Positions 1 through 12,410 of a stretch of 64,000 bases of DNA are shown here, piece after piece. Position 1 is the stretch's first letter, and the number at the start of each line of letters is the position of its first letter. Below the pieces are notes generated by a model that was not told the DNA's origin, did not search any database, and was given only the letters and a program-made list of their open reading frames with translations. Origin of the DNA: Cunninghamia lanceolata (Eukaryota; Streptophyta; Pinopsida; Cupressales; Cupressaceae); assembly GCA_027924645.1 (NCBI GenBank), contig BSBN01001807.1:14526001-14590000 (forward strand), in the 5' to 3' direction. Made by a program: the position numbers and the translations under genes.

Positions 1-540
1 CGGACAGCTATGCACAGATAAACTACTCTCCTATTGGAAGGGGGAGTTTCCTTTTTGCTGATGTTCGCTGAAAAGATAAATTAAACCAAATTTCGCCTAT
101 CTTCTTTTTTAATTTTCGGCTGCGAGCACAAGGTTATAAAACTCTAAACGCTGCAGAAGAGGTTTTTTCCTTTTTTAAAACTTCTACTACAACTAAGCAT
201 AGACTAACGACGCTTTTAATCTCCTGAGTAAATTCAGAGCAAAGGAAACTAAAAGTGAACAAGGAATGATTGTTTTAACAAAAACCTAAGCAATTTTCTC
301 CCAGATTTACACCACAAGACTTATAGTGCTTTAATGATGAAAACTGAAATGAAAGCTACCAAAGCCACACTTCTGACGACGAAAACTTGATGAATCAAGA
401 TAGAATATCAAAGCAAAATAGGCATGAGACTTCTATTCAATATCACAAAGTTGGTACAACTCCAGGACACCAATGCTACAGCAAAAGGCAGGCATACAGC
501 AAGCGATCAAACACCGGAGAACAGATTACACAAAGTGAAC

Positions 541-707
541 AGATACTTGGAATATCAAGATTTGCAGGCTAGAATAGGCACAGCAAATTTGCTATCACAA
601 CTACCATTACAATGAACACAGAGCGAACAAACACTTGGAATAACAAGATCTGCAGGCTAGAATAGGCACAGCAAATTTGCTATCACAAAAGTAGCTCTCT
701 TACAATG
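541..707. repeat. 88-bp tandem duplication
   Basis: Two copies of a unit containing GCAGGCTAGAATAGGCACAG lie 88 bp apart (first copy near 564, second near 652), with a few differences. The rest of bases 1-1013 shows no gene. It contains dispersed TTTAAAGC and AAAGCA motifs and is probably the 3' flank of the decayed frame to its right. Confidence 0.7.
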
Positions 708-1013
708 AGCAAGGATGCCCTTATTTATACTAAAATCAAAGGAGTAGTGAACCCTAAAACCTCCTTGATTAACCGTAACTTGCCAACTCACAAGCTTTAT
801 CACTATTCTAAGACAAAGATACAATAAACAAATGCTTTAAAGCAATCTGCTTTAAAGCAAAGAAGATTCCAACTAACTCAAAGTGATTTATTTTCTAAAT
901 ATAGAATGGATGAGCTTTGGATGAAAGCAAATGCTTTAAAACAAAAAGCATCTGTTTTAAAGCTGCTTTCTTTTGAAATGCATCCTCATCAACATTCTTG
1001 CTTTTTGGTGATG

Positions 1014-4000
1014 TCATCCGTTGATATTCTGGGAAACAATATATTCTAAAAAGCGAGTGACTGCATCTCTGCCAAGAACACTGATACTCTCTAGAATGAT
1101 ATTTTGATTTTCTAACATTTCTTCACCATTGGCAACCATCTGGAGAAATTCATGAACTTCACCCACAGCTTTATCAAACTTCACTGTCATTGCGGCAAAA
1201 GGACCCATCTTGCCAGCACTGATATCATCATTAAAATTGCTGCGGACGAGAGTCTGGAACTCTGCTTGCACTTCCCTGAGATCATACAGGGTGCCATCTT
1301 CTCTTTCATATGAACACGGGATCTGAGAAACAAAAGATTTCACGAACTTGAGGACATTGACTACCTTTTCTTTCCATTCTGTCAACTCTGAAATTATATT
1401 GTCATAAGTTTTTACTGTGAAAAGGTACTGCGCCTTCCAAGTAGAAACTGTCTTCTTATCTTCAGCTAAATCCACATAATCAAATGCAATCTTCAAGTCG
1501 GAGATAATGATCTCAAACACCAGTCTATTTTCTGCCATGGTCTGTTGCAATCCCTGAATGCCTTGGCATAAATCATGAGCGTTGTACTTTAATTGATAAA
1601 ACTCTAAAAGCACAACTCTCCCTTTAGTCACAAATTCTTCCACCCAACTATTCATGTGTCTCCCATAGAGAACCAACTGACTGAACTGCCGCTGATCGGC
1701 TAGTGATTCCAGATTTGGTGGAAGTAATAAATCAGCCTGTGATGTGCCATGGAAAAGGTTTGAAATATACTGCCGCAACTGCCTAACTTCAGCCTTGAGA
1801 GCTGCTTTGTCTTCTCCATCTTTTAACACCCTTTCCTTCAAATTATCCGCTGCAACCTCGAAGAGATTTACATCTGTATGGCGGGTACTTCTACCAAGGT
1901 TGGCTTTGACAACCGTGAAGTCATTAACCTCGACATCATCAGCACTTATATTTTCTGGCGGTGTTGCAGTTTCAAGGATTATTTCTCCATCCGCATTCTT
2001 CTCAATGCGAACCTACTTCTTCAGCTTCTTATCTAGTGTGTCTTGGTAGACGCTTTTGAGCTCTATCAAATCCAACTGATATGAAGGCTTTCTCCTCTTC
2101 CTTCCCAGAATGTTTTCAAGCCAGGTTGAGCCTTCATCTCTTTGAAACTTGGTTCTAACCTCATCAGCTCCTGATGAATCAATGTGTGCATCAGAGTTGC
2201 GAGCCAGTGAATCTGGCTCTAAATCTATGTGGATAGGAGAAATGATCGGTGAAGAAGGTGGAGAGACATGACCTGGAGGTAACACTTCAACATGCAGCGT
2301 TGGTTCAACAGGAACTTCTGATTCAACTGGTGGTTGTTCCTGCTAGACATGAGCTGGAGACTCATCCTTTTTCCTCTTTAACTTAGCCATTTTTGTTCCT
2401 TCTGGAAAAACACTCATAGCTTTTACCCTTCTTTTCCACTTGGAAGTGGAAGGCTCTGATGGTTGCACAACTGGCGGCTCTGCTAACGGAATATCATCCT
2501 TCCGCTTATTCTTCAAGAATATCAGGCTGTTTTTAACCACTCAACTCGTTCTTTCTTCAATGGAAGTGCTTTCTTTTACTGACCAATTAACTGGTGGCAA
2601 CGGTTGTTGTTCAATTTGGTCCCTGAAATACATGGGAAGTAAAACTTCACCACTCTATGTCAAACCCTCTATGTCTTCTGATAGGATATCAGACATCTGC
2701 TGAAGAGTAAACCTACTGTAACTGCGTTCTCGCACTTCAAACTCATCAACACAATTAGCCCAGAAGTCTTTAACTGCAAACTTGTGCGTACAATTCTGAC
2801 CAAGATGTGATGCAAAAACACCACGAGGATCATATGAAGACCTCCTGTCGAAAAACTTGAGACCATATCTGGATGATTCATTACCAATTGCCTTGGCATC
2901 TGCTCCAGATCTACATCTGTAAATACTCATCCCAAGTGGAAAATTTAAAGTTGCCTTGCGTCTGCTACGCAAAAATGTATGAACTTCATAGGCTTGCCTC
3001 AAAAATTCCATAAATGCTATTTCATCTGTCGGATATCTCGGTAACATGCCCAGCTCTCCTGAGAAGCCATATACTCTGATGTAGGAAAAAGTGGGAAACT
3101 GGATAAACCAATCAACCCATTCTGCCATTGCTATTCTAGCATCTACTAAAAACCGTATATGCAACTCATTGTCCATATCTCGCACTACATGCATCAGGAA
3201 TGCATCATTCACTCCCCTGTAATGTCGTTCAGTTTGAGAGATTTCTAACTGTGGGAAGTGATGATACACATGCTAAATACCCAAAGTTCCAACAACATTC
3301 AAACCTCTGAATTGACCCTGAAAAGCCATCAAATACACAAGGTATGACATCATGTGGAATTCATGAGCCCTTTGGAAATCAATTATTTGTTGGTGGAGAC
3401 TATCACTGATGAGTGCCGACCAGTCATAGAATTCGGTTCCATCAACAATCTGGGACACAATGTAAAACATCCAAGGCTGGAACTTGTTAGCATCTTCTTG
3501 GCCCGTGATCCTGCTTAGCAGAGTAATCATTATTGTGTGTTCCTCTTTGAATTCTCCGCATCCAACATTCTTTGGCATGACATTTTGCTTCTCTTTTAAC
3601 CACCTCTGACCAATCTTTTTCCGGTATTTTTCCTTATCATTGTTCCAAACCCTCTTGCATTCTTCAAGTGAAACAGTTAATTTTCTCTCCCAACTGGTAT
3701 TGTAAAACACTTCTCTATGTCGTTCGGCCTCATGCTGCAGAGCACACGTCCATCTCTTGACTAGATTTCTCTTGTGACCGAATTGTAATGCGTCATGCAA
3801 GCAATTACAAACTCGATACTTTGCACTATGATGGGAAAGGATGCCGCTGCAAGCAAACCGGAGTGTCCTAGATTCCTGATAGCATTATTTCCTACATCCT
3901 CCAAAGAATGTAAATTAATTACTAGAAGTACTTTATGCAAATCTATTTCACAAGTTCTCAGGTAATCGTGAACCAACGCCATCTTGGGCCTGATTTGTGT

Positions 4001-4015
4001 TGGAGAGTACTGCAT
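1014..4015 (-). pseudogene. decayed reading frame of about 1000 codons, transposon-accessory type
   Basis: From about 3800 down to the TGA at 1014-1016 a single minus-strand frame runs continuously except for four in-frame TAG codons (3273-3275, 2655-2657, 2343-2345, 2013-2015). One frameshift near 3800 joins it to an N-terminal piece that begins at or near 4015. The order is: N-terminal globular region, a second conserved-looking block (around 3250-2660), a Lys/Pro/Ser-rich linker (2540-2050), and a long predicted coiled-coil/helical C-terminal part (1990-1014). The layout resembles the large extra gene of the gypsy element at 34.7-37.1 kb. No catalytic motif was recognised, and function is unknown. 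No LTR pair around it could be matched. Confidence 0.6.
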
Positions 4016-6276
4016 ATTGAAATATTTGAAAATTGACTGTGAAATGTTGGAAAAATCTTGGACAAATGGCTGAAAATTACTTGTTGAATTTTAGAAAAAA
4101 GCAGTGTGAGCAAAAACGCTGGCACATGGGTTTTGTAGGCAATTCTGTTTCGAAGGAACCCAGATTGTCGGATTTTGAAAAAGCGGAGATTTTCCCGAAA
4201 AAGTAGGAAAAAAGCAGATTCCCGAAAAAAAAGCAAAAGTCCAATCTTCAAGAGGATGAAATACTGGATGGACCCATCTCAACGAAAACTGAAAAAGCTT
4301 TGGTCGAATTTCTAAAAAACGATCCCCTTGAAACAAGGACCCTAAAAAAGCGAGCCTCCCTGCTTCCTCAACCTGAAACTATGATGAACACTGAAAAAGC
4401 ACTTCGTTTGGGTCTTCGAATCTTCATTGAAAGAAAAATAAAAATCTTTCCTCTGGATGCAACCTGCAAAAGATAATGAAATAAAGAAGCCAAATGCTTG
4501 TTTTTATAGATCTTTAGGGCGAAAAAGCAGCTTTATTTGTGTGAGAATAAAACTTGGACCTCATCCATGAAGAAAGCAACTTTTAAAGCACAAATCCAAG
4601 TGGATGTCTTCGAATAGGAAGAATCCCTATTTTGTAGCTGCCTATGGCTTCATGTGTAAGATAACGAAAAATATCTTCTTTTGATGATGTCATCGAACAT
4701 GCGAGTTGAAAGAAGTGTTAGCCAATTTTTCTTAGTTTTTGACACTTTAACACTCGTTTTGACTTAAATATGCCATGTCTCTGACTTCAACAAGGTGGCG
4801 AAATGTCACCATTGACTGAAAAAGCTGACTGATCTTGACATTTTGGAGACTTATCAACTGAGATTCCATTTCCAGCCTTCGACTGACGATCTGGCATCGT
4901 TTGACCAAGTTTGACCTCCTGAAAACTGCCAACGGGCGAAGATTGGGAACAAAACTATTGGAAAACACTGTAGACACAAGAAAAATTCTATCTCTGGGCA
5001 AGTTGGGCACCCCAAGTCACCTGGGGCGCCTGGTTTCACCAGACCTAGCCATTTTTTCAATTTTTGCAACTTCTTCAATTTCTCAATTTGCGTGCGCATT
5101 CCGATGGCGGAGGACCCCTATTTGGCTATCGATTTCTGTCAACTGGGATAAAACAGAGTCTGATGATCTGGCAGATATGCAAGCCTGACGAAAACTAAGC
5201 TGACTGTACTCTGCCTGCCTCGAGAAACATGCCAAACTGTCCAACTCTGAACCGGATCGGGCTGACAGAAGGAGATTCACGTTTTTCGAGAAAAACTTCA
5301 AAAATAAACTAACTTTGAAGAGTTTGGGCGCCCCAAGTCACCTGGGGCACCTATCTTGCCATGCCTTAGAGAATTTTCTGAAAAACTCAAATTTTGTACC
5401 TTTTCTCGTTTTTTGTGCTAACAACACCTGTTCGGTCTTCGATTCCGGTCGTTCTAACGACTGTCAAGGCGGGACGGGGGGTGATCTGAGCAGTCTGAAC
5501 ATATCTGTGATGAAATCCCGACTTTGACTAACTTTTGACCAAGTTTGACCAACTGGGAAAGAGCTGATAGAAGCATTTTCGACGTTTCTCGAAAAACGTG
5601 AAAAAAAATCTAACACAGGAAAGGTTGGGCGCCCCAAGTCACCTGGGGGCGCCTAGTTTCACCAGACTTAGTCAAATTTCTGATTTTCAACCTTTCATTC
5701 CACCTTGGATCACATCTTGCATCATTTTACGTGCGTCGTCGAGTCGACGACTGTTCGTCAGTTCTGCGTTGTTGGAACAGCGTTGAAAACTCGTCGACGA
5801 GCTCTGGCAGATGAACTTTCTCTGTTGATGACTTTAGAGCTCATGCTTCGCCTTCTGAAAAAGTAGAAATGACCCAGAAGAGAAAATTTGGTCTTTTGAA
5901 GATTCCATCTGGACCGCGTCGATCGTGAAGCAAAATCGACCAATGAGAATCAAGCGCGACACCTGAGTCGAAGATTCTATTTTTAGAAAGTTTTGCCAGT
6001 ATCCATATCTTGAGAAACCCAGAAAACCTAATCTAACGTCTATTTTTAGAAATTTTGTTTTTTTGATTTTTTGACGAAAAAATTTTCTAGACTTGTTCAA
6101 AATGCCTTAATGAAGCAAAAATTTTGATTGGGTACAACATATTTCAAGAGAACATTTAAAAGAGAAGAAACCCTAAACCTAATCCACAAGCGAATTCTAG
6201 GGCAAACCGGGTAAGGGTCGTTATATTGAGTTGCAAATTATATATATATATATATATAGTGAAACATCAACTGTGG
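4016..6276. repeat. non-coding stretch with three diverged ~300-bp repeats carrying a GGCGCC hairpin
   Basis: No gene is seen. Around 4998, 5325 and 5625 the same core recurs: GGGCGCCCC (or GGGCACCCC), AAGTCACCT, GGGGCGCC. The outer parts are inverted copies, so each core can form a stem of about 8 bp with a 9-nt loop. Flanking motifs (TTTGACCAAGTTTGACC, TTCTCGAAAAACGT) recur in part, giving a period of roughly 300-330 bp. A short TA run lies at about 6238-6258. It is probably the 5' leader side of the decayed minus-strand frame at 1014-4015. Confidence 0.55.
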
Positions 6277-6281
6277 ATGAG

Positions 6282-7611
6282 TGAAAGATCCCTGATGGAT
6301 CCCTTTGCTGAAATGAAGTGCTGTTGCTGAAAAGAAGTGCTGTTTTTTTGTGATTTAATTTGTTTTATGATTTTTATTATTATTTTTTTTTTTTTTTTTT
6401 TTTTGTTTTCTTTCAGACTAGAGAGGAGATGCAGAAGGGGTTTCAATTTTCTTGAGATGTGTATTTGCCAAGATGGCAAATAGAAATACATACAGCTGCA
6501 ATCTCAAATAAAATGGACTAAAAATAAATAATAACTGATAGAAAGATAACACATGAGAAATTGAGGCACATACCCATCAGATCTGTATTTTAATATTCAA
6601 TGGAAGCCTGGTTTGCAACCCTACTTGCATACAAAGGCAATATTGGCCTAGAAGAGGCTATACATGCAACTGAGAATGAAGGATCTGAAGAGTAAAGCTG
6701 ATTTAGCACTGCTGCAAGCTTAGATCTGCAATAACATGCCCTGGAATCTGTCCAATGATGCACAAATGAAGACCCAGAGTAGGCCTCCCACAAACAAGAA
6801 CTGGGTTATCGTCCAATTCACCAAAATCCTTGAGAGTTTTCGTTCCCAAGAGTCTGAATGCTGCTGCCCCCTTCCACAGAGTTCAGAGCTGCCATGAAGC
6901 TTCAAAAGATATGCAAAAGATAGATCCAAATAGCACTTCAAAGTCACTTTATGCACTTCCCAAAGTGGGCGTCCACTTTAGGGTTCCAAAAGGGATCAAA
7001 ATTAAGAATCTTTAAAAGATCCTTTTATTAATGAAGACTTCCCAAGTTGGGCGCCCAAGTTGAGGGCCCAACTTCATTATTAAAAGCCCACTTTTTAAAC
7101 ACAACGTTGTGTCAACTAGGTGGGGGACTTTTTAATAACTTATTAATATAAAGTGACATGTTATTCACTTTATTTTATTTATTTTTATTAAATATTAAAG
7201 CCACACTTTAATATTCAATAATTATTCCAAATCCATCACCTGGCCATCCTGAACTGAGAACTTCTGAAGCCCACGCTACTGGTGATGTCGCCACGTGTCA
7301 TGCCAACTGACAGTGCCTCCCTAAAATGTAGGGATACCTCCTAAAAAATAGGAATTTGACCAAAACTCCAAAAATGCTCCTGGAGGTCCCCTGATGCCTC
7401 CTGGTCAACTCTCGGTCAAACCCTAAAAAATAGGAACCCTTCCTAAAAAATAGGAAACTGTCAAAAACTGACTGGAAAGGCCTGTAAAGCTCTGTGCCAA
7501 GCTACACTGCCTCTGGATAGGTCCCCTAACCACGCTGCTGACCTACGGGAACCCGGATGATAGGTCAACTCTCATGTCTCTGCTAGACAGCGCTAAAGAG
7601 GGGACATGACA
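6282..7611 (-). repeat. 3' LTR of the chromovirus
   Basis: 1330 bp, matching 12411-13740 nearly base for base. On the plus strand it starts TGAAAGATCC and ends GGGGACATGACA. It contains a poly-T tract near 6386-6404 and a GGGCGCCC-centred inverted motif near 7045. The polyprotein stop codon lies 17-19 bases inside its minus-strand start. Confidence 0.95.
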
Positions 7612-9782
7612 GTCCTCCCCTCTCGAAGATGCTTGCCCACAAGCAACTGCAAGGTCGGATGCTGTAAAATGGACTCTCCCTCCCAAGTGGCGTCCTCTAT
7701 AGGGAGTCCCCTCCAACGAATCAAGTACTCCCGAATCACCCTACTTCTCAACCGTCGTTCCCTCTCCTCCAAGATCTCCTCAGGAACCAGAGTCAGCTTA
7801 CCTTCCTCATCCAAGGGAGGTAAATCGGGTGATGCTACAATATGTTGCCCCAGTGCCTTTTTCAGGCAAGATACATGGAACACATTATGAATCCGACTCT
7901 CAGGTGGTAACTCAATCTCATAAGCAACCTCTCCCACACGCCTGAGAATCCGATATGGTCCGTAGAAGCGAGGCTTGAGCTTCTCAGCTCCACCCCCTTT
8001 AAGGGTACTCTGTCGGTAAGGCTGCAACCGCAGGAAAACCATGTCATCCACCTCAAATACTCTCTCAGTCCTATGCCGATCAGCGTAGACCTTCTGCTGA
8101 TTCTGTGCCTGCTGAAGATTCTCCCTGAGAGATCTCATGATGTCCTGGTTCTCCTGTAACCAATCCTGTGCCAAGGGCACCCTGCTGTCACTTACAGCCA
8201 AATCAACAAAAGATAATGCCTCGTAACCATAGAGGGCTCTAAAAGGTGTCATAGCAATAGACATATGGTGTGTAGTATTATAGCAATACTCTCCTAGATA
8301 TAGCCAACGCACCCATGCCTTCTGCTGTCCTGACACATAGCTGCGCAAATACCCCTCAACCCACTTATTAACAATCTCGGTCTGCCCATCTGTCTGTGGG
8401 TGGTAGCTGGTACTGGGTGTCAACTCCGTACCTGTGAGTCTGAAAAGTTCTTGCCAGAAAGAACTCATGAACCTACTATCCCTGTCACTCACTATGGTCT
8501 TGGGAAGACCGTGGAGCCTGAATATCTCTCTGAAAAATAACTCCGCCACCTGAGATGCTGTGAAATCAGCTGCAATAGGAAAGAAGTGGGCGTATTTAGT
8601 CAACCTGTCTACTACAACATAGATACAGTCTTTCCCCTGCACCCGAGGAAGACCTGTAATGAAATCCATGGAGATCCCTGACCACTTCTGCTCCGGTATA
8701 GGTAACGGCTGTAATAAACCAGCAGGGAAAGTATGCTCAGACTTATTCTGCTGGCACGTCAAACACTCACGAACATGACGTAAGATATCAGCTTTGAGAC
8801 CCTTCCAAGAGAATCTCTCTCGAACCGCCCTGTAGGTCTTACCATAACCTGGGTGCCCTGCTGTCGGAGTATCATGATAAGCATGCATAATTTGTTCCTT
8901 CAACTGAGAACCAGGAACCAGATACACCCTGCCCTTGTAGTAGATGACTTCATCTACCACAGTGTACCTATCATCCAACACCAAACCATCCATGACCTCA
9001 CAAGCATGCTGATTTTTGGAGTACTCAACTAAAAGTTGAGCCTTCCAATCTGCTGAAATCTCGCTCAGTGAACATAGGGAAGCAAGTGATGGTTTTCTAG
9101 AAAGTGCATCAGCCACAGTATTATTCTTCCCCTTTATGAATTCGATGTCAAAATCATAAGCCTGAATCTTGCTCACCCATTTTTGCTGACGATCATTGAG
9201 CTCTGTCTGATCAAGGAAATATTTCAGACTGTTGTGGTCTGTTCTTACCACGAATTTGCTGCCAACAAGATACTGTCTGAACTTGGCTAATGCGTGCATA
9301 ATAGCCAACATTTCCTTATCATATGTAGAATACAACCTCTCATTATCCCGCAGCTTCCGACTCTCAAAAGCAATGGGGTGTCGGTTCTGCATCAAAACCG
9401 CTCCTATGCCCAAACCGGAAGCATCACACTCAAGTACAAAGGGCTGCGAGAAGTCGGGAAGTGCTAAAACTGGGCAAGTACTCATAACCTCCTTGAGCCT
9501 GTCAAAGACTCCCTGTGCCTGCTCTGTCCATCTAAAAGCCCCTTTCTTTGTGAGGTCTGTCAAGGGAGCTGCCAACTGAGAGAAACCCCTCACAAATCGC
9601 CTGTAATAAGCACATAGACCAAGGAAACCCCGTAACTCAGTAATGTTCCGAGGGTGTGGCCAATCTCTAATTGCCTGAATCTTCTCCTCGTGCACCTTCA
9701 CCCCATCAGCACTAATCACATGACCCAGATATAGGACCTCTCTAAGTCCAAACTCACATTTGGACAACTTAGCAAATAGAGA
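7593..9782 (-). CDS. chromovirus polyprotein, second part: RNase H, integrase, chromodomain
   Basis: In the same frame as the upstream part, directly after the TAG at 9783-9785. RNase H shows ECDASG near 9425 and TDHNSLKYF. Integrase has the zinc-binding HHCC region around 8750-8890 and the three acidic sites: D in MDFITG near 8660, D in SDRDSRF near 8478, and E in DGQTEIVNK near 8377. The C terminus carries a chromodomain-like segment ([12 protein letters not shown] ... [12 protein letters not shown], near 7650-7780). The frame ends with TAG at 7593-7595, inside the 3' LTR. No other stop or frameshift is seen in about 730 codons. The product would act in reverse transcription and integration, with the chromodomain possibly guiding target choice (family knowledge). 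Confidence 0.92.
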   Translation of the reverse strand, partial: SLFAKLSKCEFGLREVLYLGHVISADGVKVHEEKIQAIRDWPHPRNITELRGFLGLCAYYRRFVRGFSQLAAPLTDLTKKGAFRWTEQAQGVFDRLKEVMSTCPVLALPDFSQPFVLECDASGLGIGAVLMQNRHPIAFESRKLRDNERLYSTYDKEMLAIMHALAKFRQYLVGSKFVVRTDHNSLKYFLDQTELNDRQQKWVSKIQAYDFDIEFIKGKNNTVADALSRKPSLASLCSLSEISADWKAQLLVEYSKNQHACEVMDGLVLDDRYTVVDEVIYYKGRVYLVPGSQLKEQIMHAYHDTPTAGHPGYGKTYRAVRERFSWKGLKADILRHVRECLTCQQNKSEHTFPAGLLQPLPIPEQKWSGISMDFITGLPRVQGKDCIYVVVDRLTKYAHFFPIAADFTASQVAELFFREIFRLHGLPKTIVSDRDSRFMSSFWQELFRLTGTELTPSTSYHPQTDGQTEIVNKWVEGYLRSYVSGQQKAWVRWLYLGEYCYNTTHHMSIAMTPFRALYGYEALSFVDLAVSDSRVPLAQDWLQENQDIMRSLRENLQQAQNQQKVYADRHRTERVFEVDDMVFLRLQPYRQSTLKGGGAEKLKPRFYGPYRILRRVGEVAYEIELPPESRIHNVFHVSCLKKALGQHIVASPDLPPLDEEGKLTLVPEEILEERERRLRSRVIREYLIRWRGLPIEDATWEGESILQHPTLQLLVGKHLREGRTVMSPL
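7612..7624 (-). other. polypurine tract of the chromovirus
   Basis: The minus strand reads GAGAGGGGAGGAC directly before the 3' LTR. It is also part of the coding frame (residues near the end of the polyprotein). Confidence 0.85.
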
Positions 9783-12356
9783 CTAACTCTCCATGATGCT
9801 AAGTACCTCCTCAACATGTCTGAGATGGTCCTCCCAAGTACGACTGTAGATCAGAATATCGTCAAAGAACACTAGAACTGATTTCCTCAACTGCTTGTTG
9901 AAGAGATGGTTCATACATGACTGGAAGGTGGCTGGAGCATTGGTAAGGCCAAAAGGCATCACCAGAAACTCATAATGCCCATAGTGACAACGGAAGGCGG
10001 TCTTGTGTACATCCTCTGCTCGTACACGAATCTGATGATAGCCTGAACGAAGATCAATCTTAGAGAAGTAGATGGCTCCATGAAGCTCGTCCAACAACTC
10101 ATCAATGCGCGGAATAGGGTATCTGTTCTTGATTGTCTTCTTGTTCAAGGCCCTGTAATCTATACACATCCGTAGGGTCCCATCCTTCTTCTTAACCAGT
10201 ACTACAGAAGAAGCAAAGGGGCTAGAACTGGGGCGAATGAAACCCATATCTAACAGCTCATGAATAGTCTTCTCAATCTCATCCTTGTATGCTCTAGGAT
10301 GACGATACGGGGTGGTGATCACTGGCTTAGCTCCATCCTCCATCTCTATCCCATGCTCAAACCCTCTATCCGGGGGTACACCAGGAGGTATGTCACCAAA
10401 AACTCGGCCATGCCGATCCATCACTGTCTGTATGTCAACATGAAATGCTCTAGCATCCTGAGGAGTGGGTGTCTTGGATTTCACAAAACAACGTGTAGCC
10501 CAGAGCACATCATCATGTCTGATAATAGACTCCATCCTGCGAGAAGATACCTCCTTGGGTCCACCGTCAGAGGCTGCCCTCAAGATCACCTTCTTCCCGC
10601 CAGATAGGAACTCTAACTGCATGCGGTGGTGATCAATAATATATCTCCCAATACCCTGTAACCACTGCATACCCAAAATCACATCATAATCCTCTAAGGG
10701 TAGGATATAAAAGTCATCCGTCAAAGTAAAATCACCCATCTGAATGCTGAGCTGTGAGATCCTCCGAGTACAACCCAACACTGCACCATCTGCAACCTTA
10801 ACTCCAAAACCCTCGAACACCTCAGACTGTAATCCACGCCTCTCCACCAATTTCTGATCAATAAAATTGTGCGTGGCTCCTGTGTCAACCAAACTCATGA
10901 CTCGCTGTCCCTGTAAGGTTCCTTTTAACCGAAAGGCATGGAACCTGGGATAACTGGATAGGGTAGCCATAGTCACTTTGGCTGCCGCCGATGAATCGGG
11001 GATGTCTATCTCTAGCTGGGGTTGCTCCTGAATAACCTCCTCAGGGCTGTCCTCAATGTCGGTGTCTGGTATCTCCTCATCCCCAAGCTCAGATGTGACC
11101 TCAACCAAGTGAACTCTGCCCTTACCCATACAGCGGTGTCCGGGCTCCCAAGGCTCCTTGCAGGAGAAGCATAATTTCTTCCTCCTCAAATCATTCCGTG
11201 ACTCCTGATCCATCCTAGGAGGTCTAGCTGACTGTCCATCTCTGAACTGTGGAGTATTGGCCTTCTGAAAAGGCCGTGATTCCCTGAATGGCCTCTTATC
11301 CGACTGATAAGTGGGAGTGGTGTCCAATCTCAAGGTCACATCAATGGCATCCTTAAGAGTGGCCGGCTGGAAGGCACGTACCAATCCCTTAAGCCTATCC
11401 TGTAACCCCTCAATGAATAACATCACGCTACACCTCTGGGGCATATCAGGTACCATAACTGCAATACGCTGGAACTCATTAACATAAGCTTCAGCATGTC
11501 CTGTTTGTCTAAGATGTGCCAACTCCCTATAGTAGAGTTCTGTGTCCTTACGGTCAAACCGGGTAATGAGTCGTTCAGTGAACTCTGCATAGGAATGAAT
11601 CAAGGCATGATCCTGGGTGACCAGTCCATGATGCCACCAATCATAGGCAACCCCATCTAAATGTAAGACAGCAAACTGGATAGCCTCACGCTCAGGCATG
11701 GGTCTCAAGGATAAATATATGTCCAGCTTGTGCACCCAAGCACGTGCACTCGTACTACCCGTACCAGCATATGTAGCCAACGTGATCTTCCCAGTAGCTC
11801 TACTGAGGTCATAGTTTTGCTGTTGTGGTCTAGTGCCTCGGTCTCCTCTAAACCTGGTAGAATCTCTGCGCTGTGCACAATACTGTGGAAAAGGAAAGAC
11901 ATCCCGGACCTCAGGGGGTAAGGCTCGCCACTCAGCTGTAGCCGCCATGACTGAGTCCTGAAATTCCACCTCTGGTGGCTCTATCTGTGCTGGCCGTTCA
12001 CCTGGTGCAAACTGAGGAAGTAAGGGTCTATCCCTGGCCTGTCCACGCCTAGGGGAATGATGGGAACTCCTAGCTGATGCGTGTGACCTGTGACTATGCT
12101 GGCTTCCCGCCACTGATACTGATCTGCTCCGTCTGCCTCTATCTAACTCCAATCGTTCCAAGGCATCCTGTATCCTGTCAAGGGTCTGAGCAATCCTAGG
12201 TTGAGTGTTGATGAGGGTTCTCATCATCTCTCTCTCTTCCTCATCTTGATCTCTCCTGGCATTTCTCTGTTCTTCAGCCATTACTGGTTCCTCTGCTGTA
12301 CCAATCCCAAGCTCGTTTTGGGCTGTCCTGCGTGTGTAATACCTGTCTGTATGCAT
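9783..12356 (-). CDS. chromovirus polyprotein, first part: gag, protease, reverse transcriptase
   Basis: The frame is open from inside the 5' LTR. The first ATG after the primer site is at 12356 (MHTDRYY), with another at 12281 (MAEEQ). In order: Arg/Ser-rich N terminus, retrotransposon gag domain around 11300-11780, a CCHC-like knuckle [14 protein letters not shown] near 11160, protease with DTGATHNFI near 10885, and reverse transcriptase with FFDDILIYS near 9860. A TAG at 9783-9785 ends this part just after the RT palm. The next ten codons lead into the motif SKCEFG normally found in the same protein. Related elements commonly have a glutamine-type codon at this point, so CAG to TAG is the likely change. 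Confidence 0.92.
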   Translation of the reverse strand: MHTDRYYTRRTAQNELGIGTAEEPVMAEEQRNARRDQDEEEREMMRTLINTQPRIAQTLDRIQDALERLELDRGRRSRSVSVAGSQHSHRSHASARSSHHSPRRGQARDRPLLPQFAPGERPAQIEPPEVEFQDSVMAATAEWRALPPEVRDVFPFPQYCAQRRDSTRFRGDRGTRPQQQNYDLSRATGKITLATYAGTGSTSARAWVHKLDIYLSLRPMPEREAIQFAVLHLDGVAYDWWHHGLVTQDHALIHSYAEFTERLITRFDRKDTELYYRELAHLRQTGHAEAYVNEFQRIAVMVPDMPQRCSVMLFIEGLQDRLKGLVRAFQPATLKDAIDVTLRLDTTPTYQSDKRPFRESRPFQKANTPQFRDGQSARPPRMDQESRNDLRRKKLCFSCKEPWEPGHRCMGKGRVHLVEVTSELGDEEIPDTDIEDSPEEVIQEQPQLEIDIPDSSAAAKVTMATLSSYPRFHAFRLKGTLQGQRVMSLVDTGATHNFIDQKLVERRGLQSEVFEGFGVKVADGAVLGCTRRISQLSIQMGDFTLTDDFYILPLEDYDVILGMQWLQGIGRYIIDHHRMQLEFLSGGKKVILRAASDGGPKEVSSRRMESIIRHDDVLWATRCFVKSKTPTPQDARAFHVDIQTVMDRHGRVFGDIPPGVPPDRGFEHGIEMEDGAKPVITTPYRHPRAYKDEIEKTIHELLDMGFIRPSSSPFASSVVLVKKKDGTLRMCIDYRALNKKTIKNRYPIPRIDELLDELHGAIYFSKIDLRSGYHQIRVRAEDVHKTAFRCHYGHYEFLVMPFGLTNAPATFQSCMNHLFNKQLRKSVLVFFDDILIYSRTWEDHLRHVEEVLSIMES

Positions 12357-12396
12357 AGACAGCAAATCTCTAAACCCCACAGGCTGGCAGGTCAAA

Positions 12397-12409
12397 GGCT
12401 CTGATACCA
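12397..12409 (-). other. primer binding site (tRNA-iMet type)
   Basis: The minus strand reads TGGTATCAGAGCC one base after the 5' LTR end, the standard initiator-Met tRNA primer site of plant LTR retrotransposons. Confidence 0.93.
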
Positions 12410-12410
12410 C

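Noticed and set aside
6590..7015. Small open frames repeated in both chromovirus LTRs
   Set aside because: They are duplicated only because they lie in the LTRs, and no protein features are seen.
7606..11921. Plus-strand open frames opposite the chromovirus polyprotein
   Set aside because: They are shadows of the minus-strand coding region with no motifs of their own.
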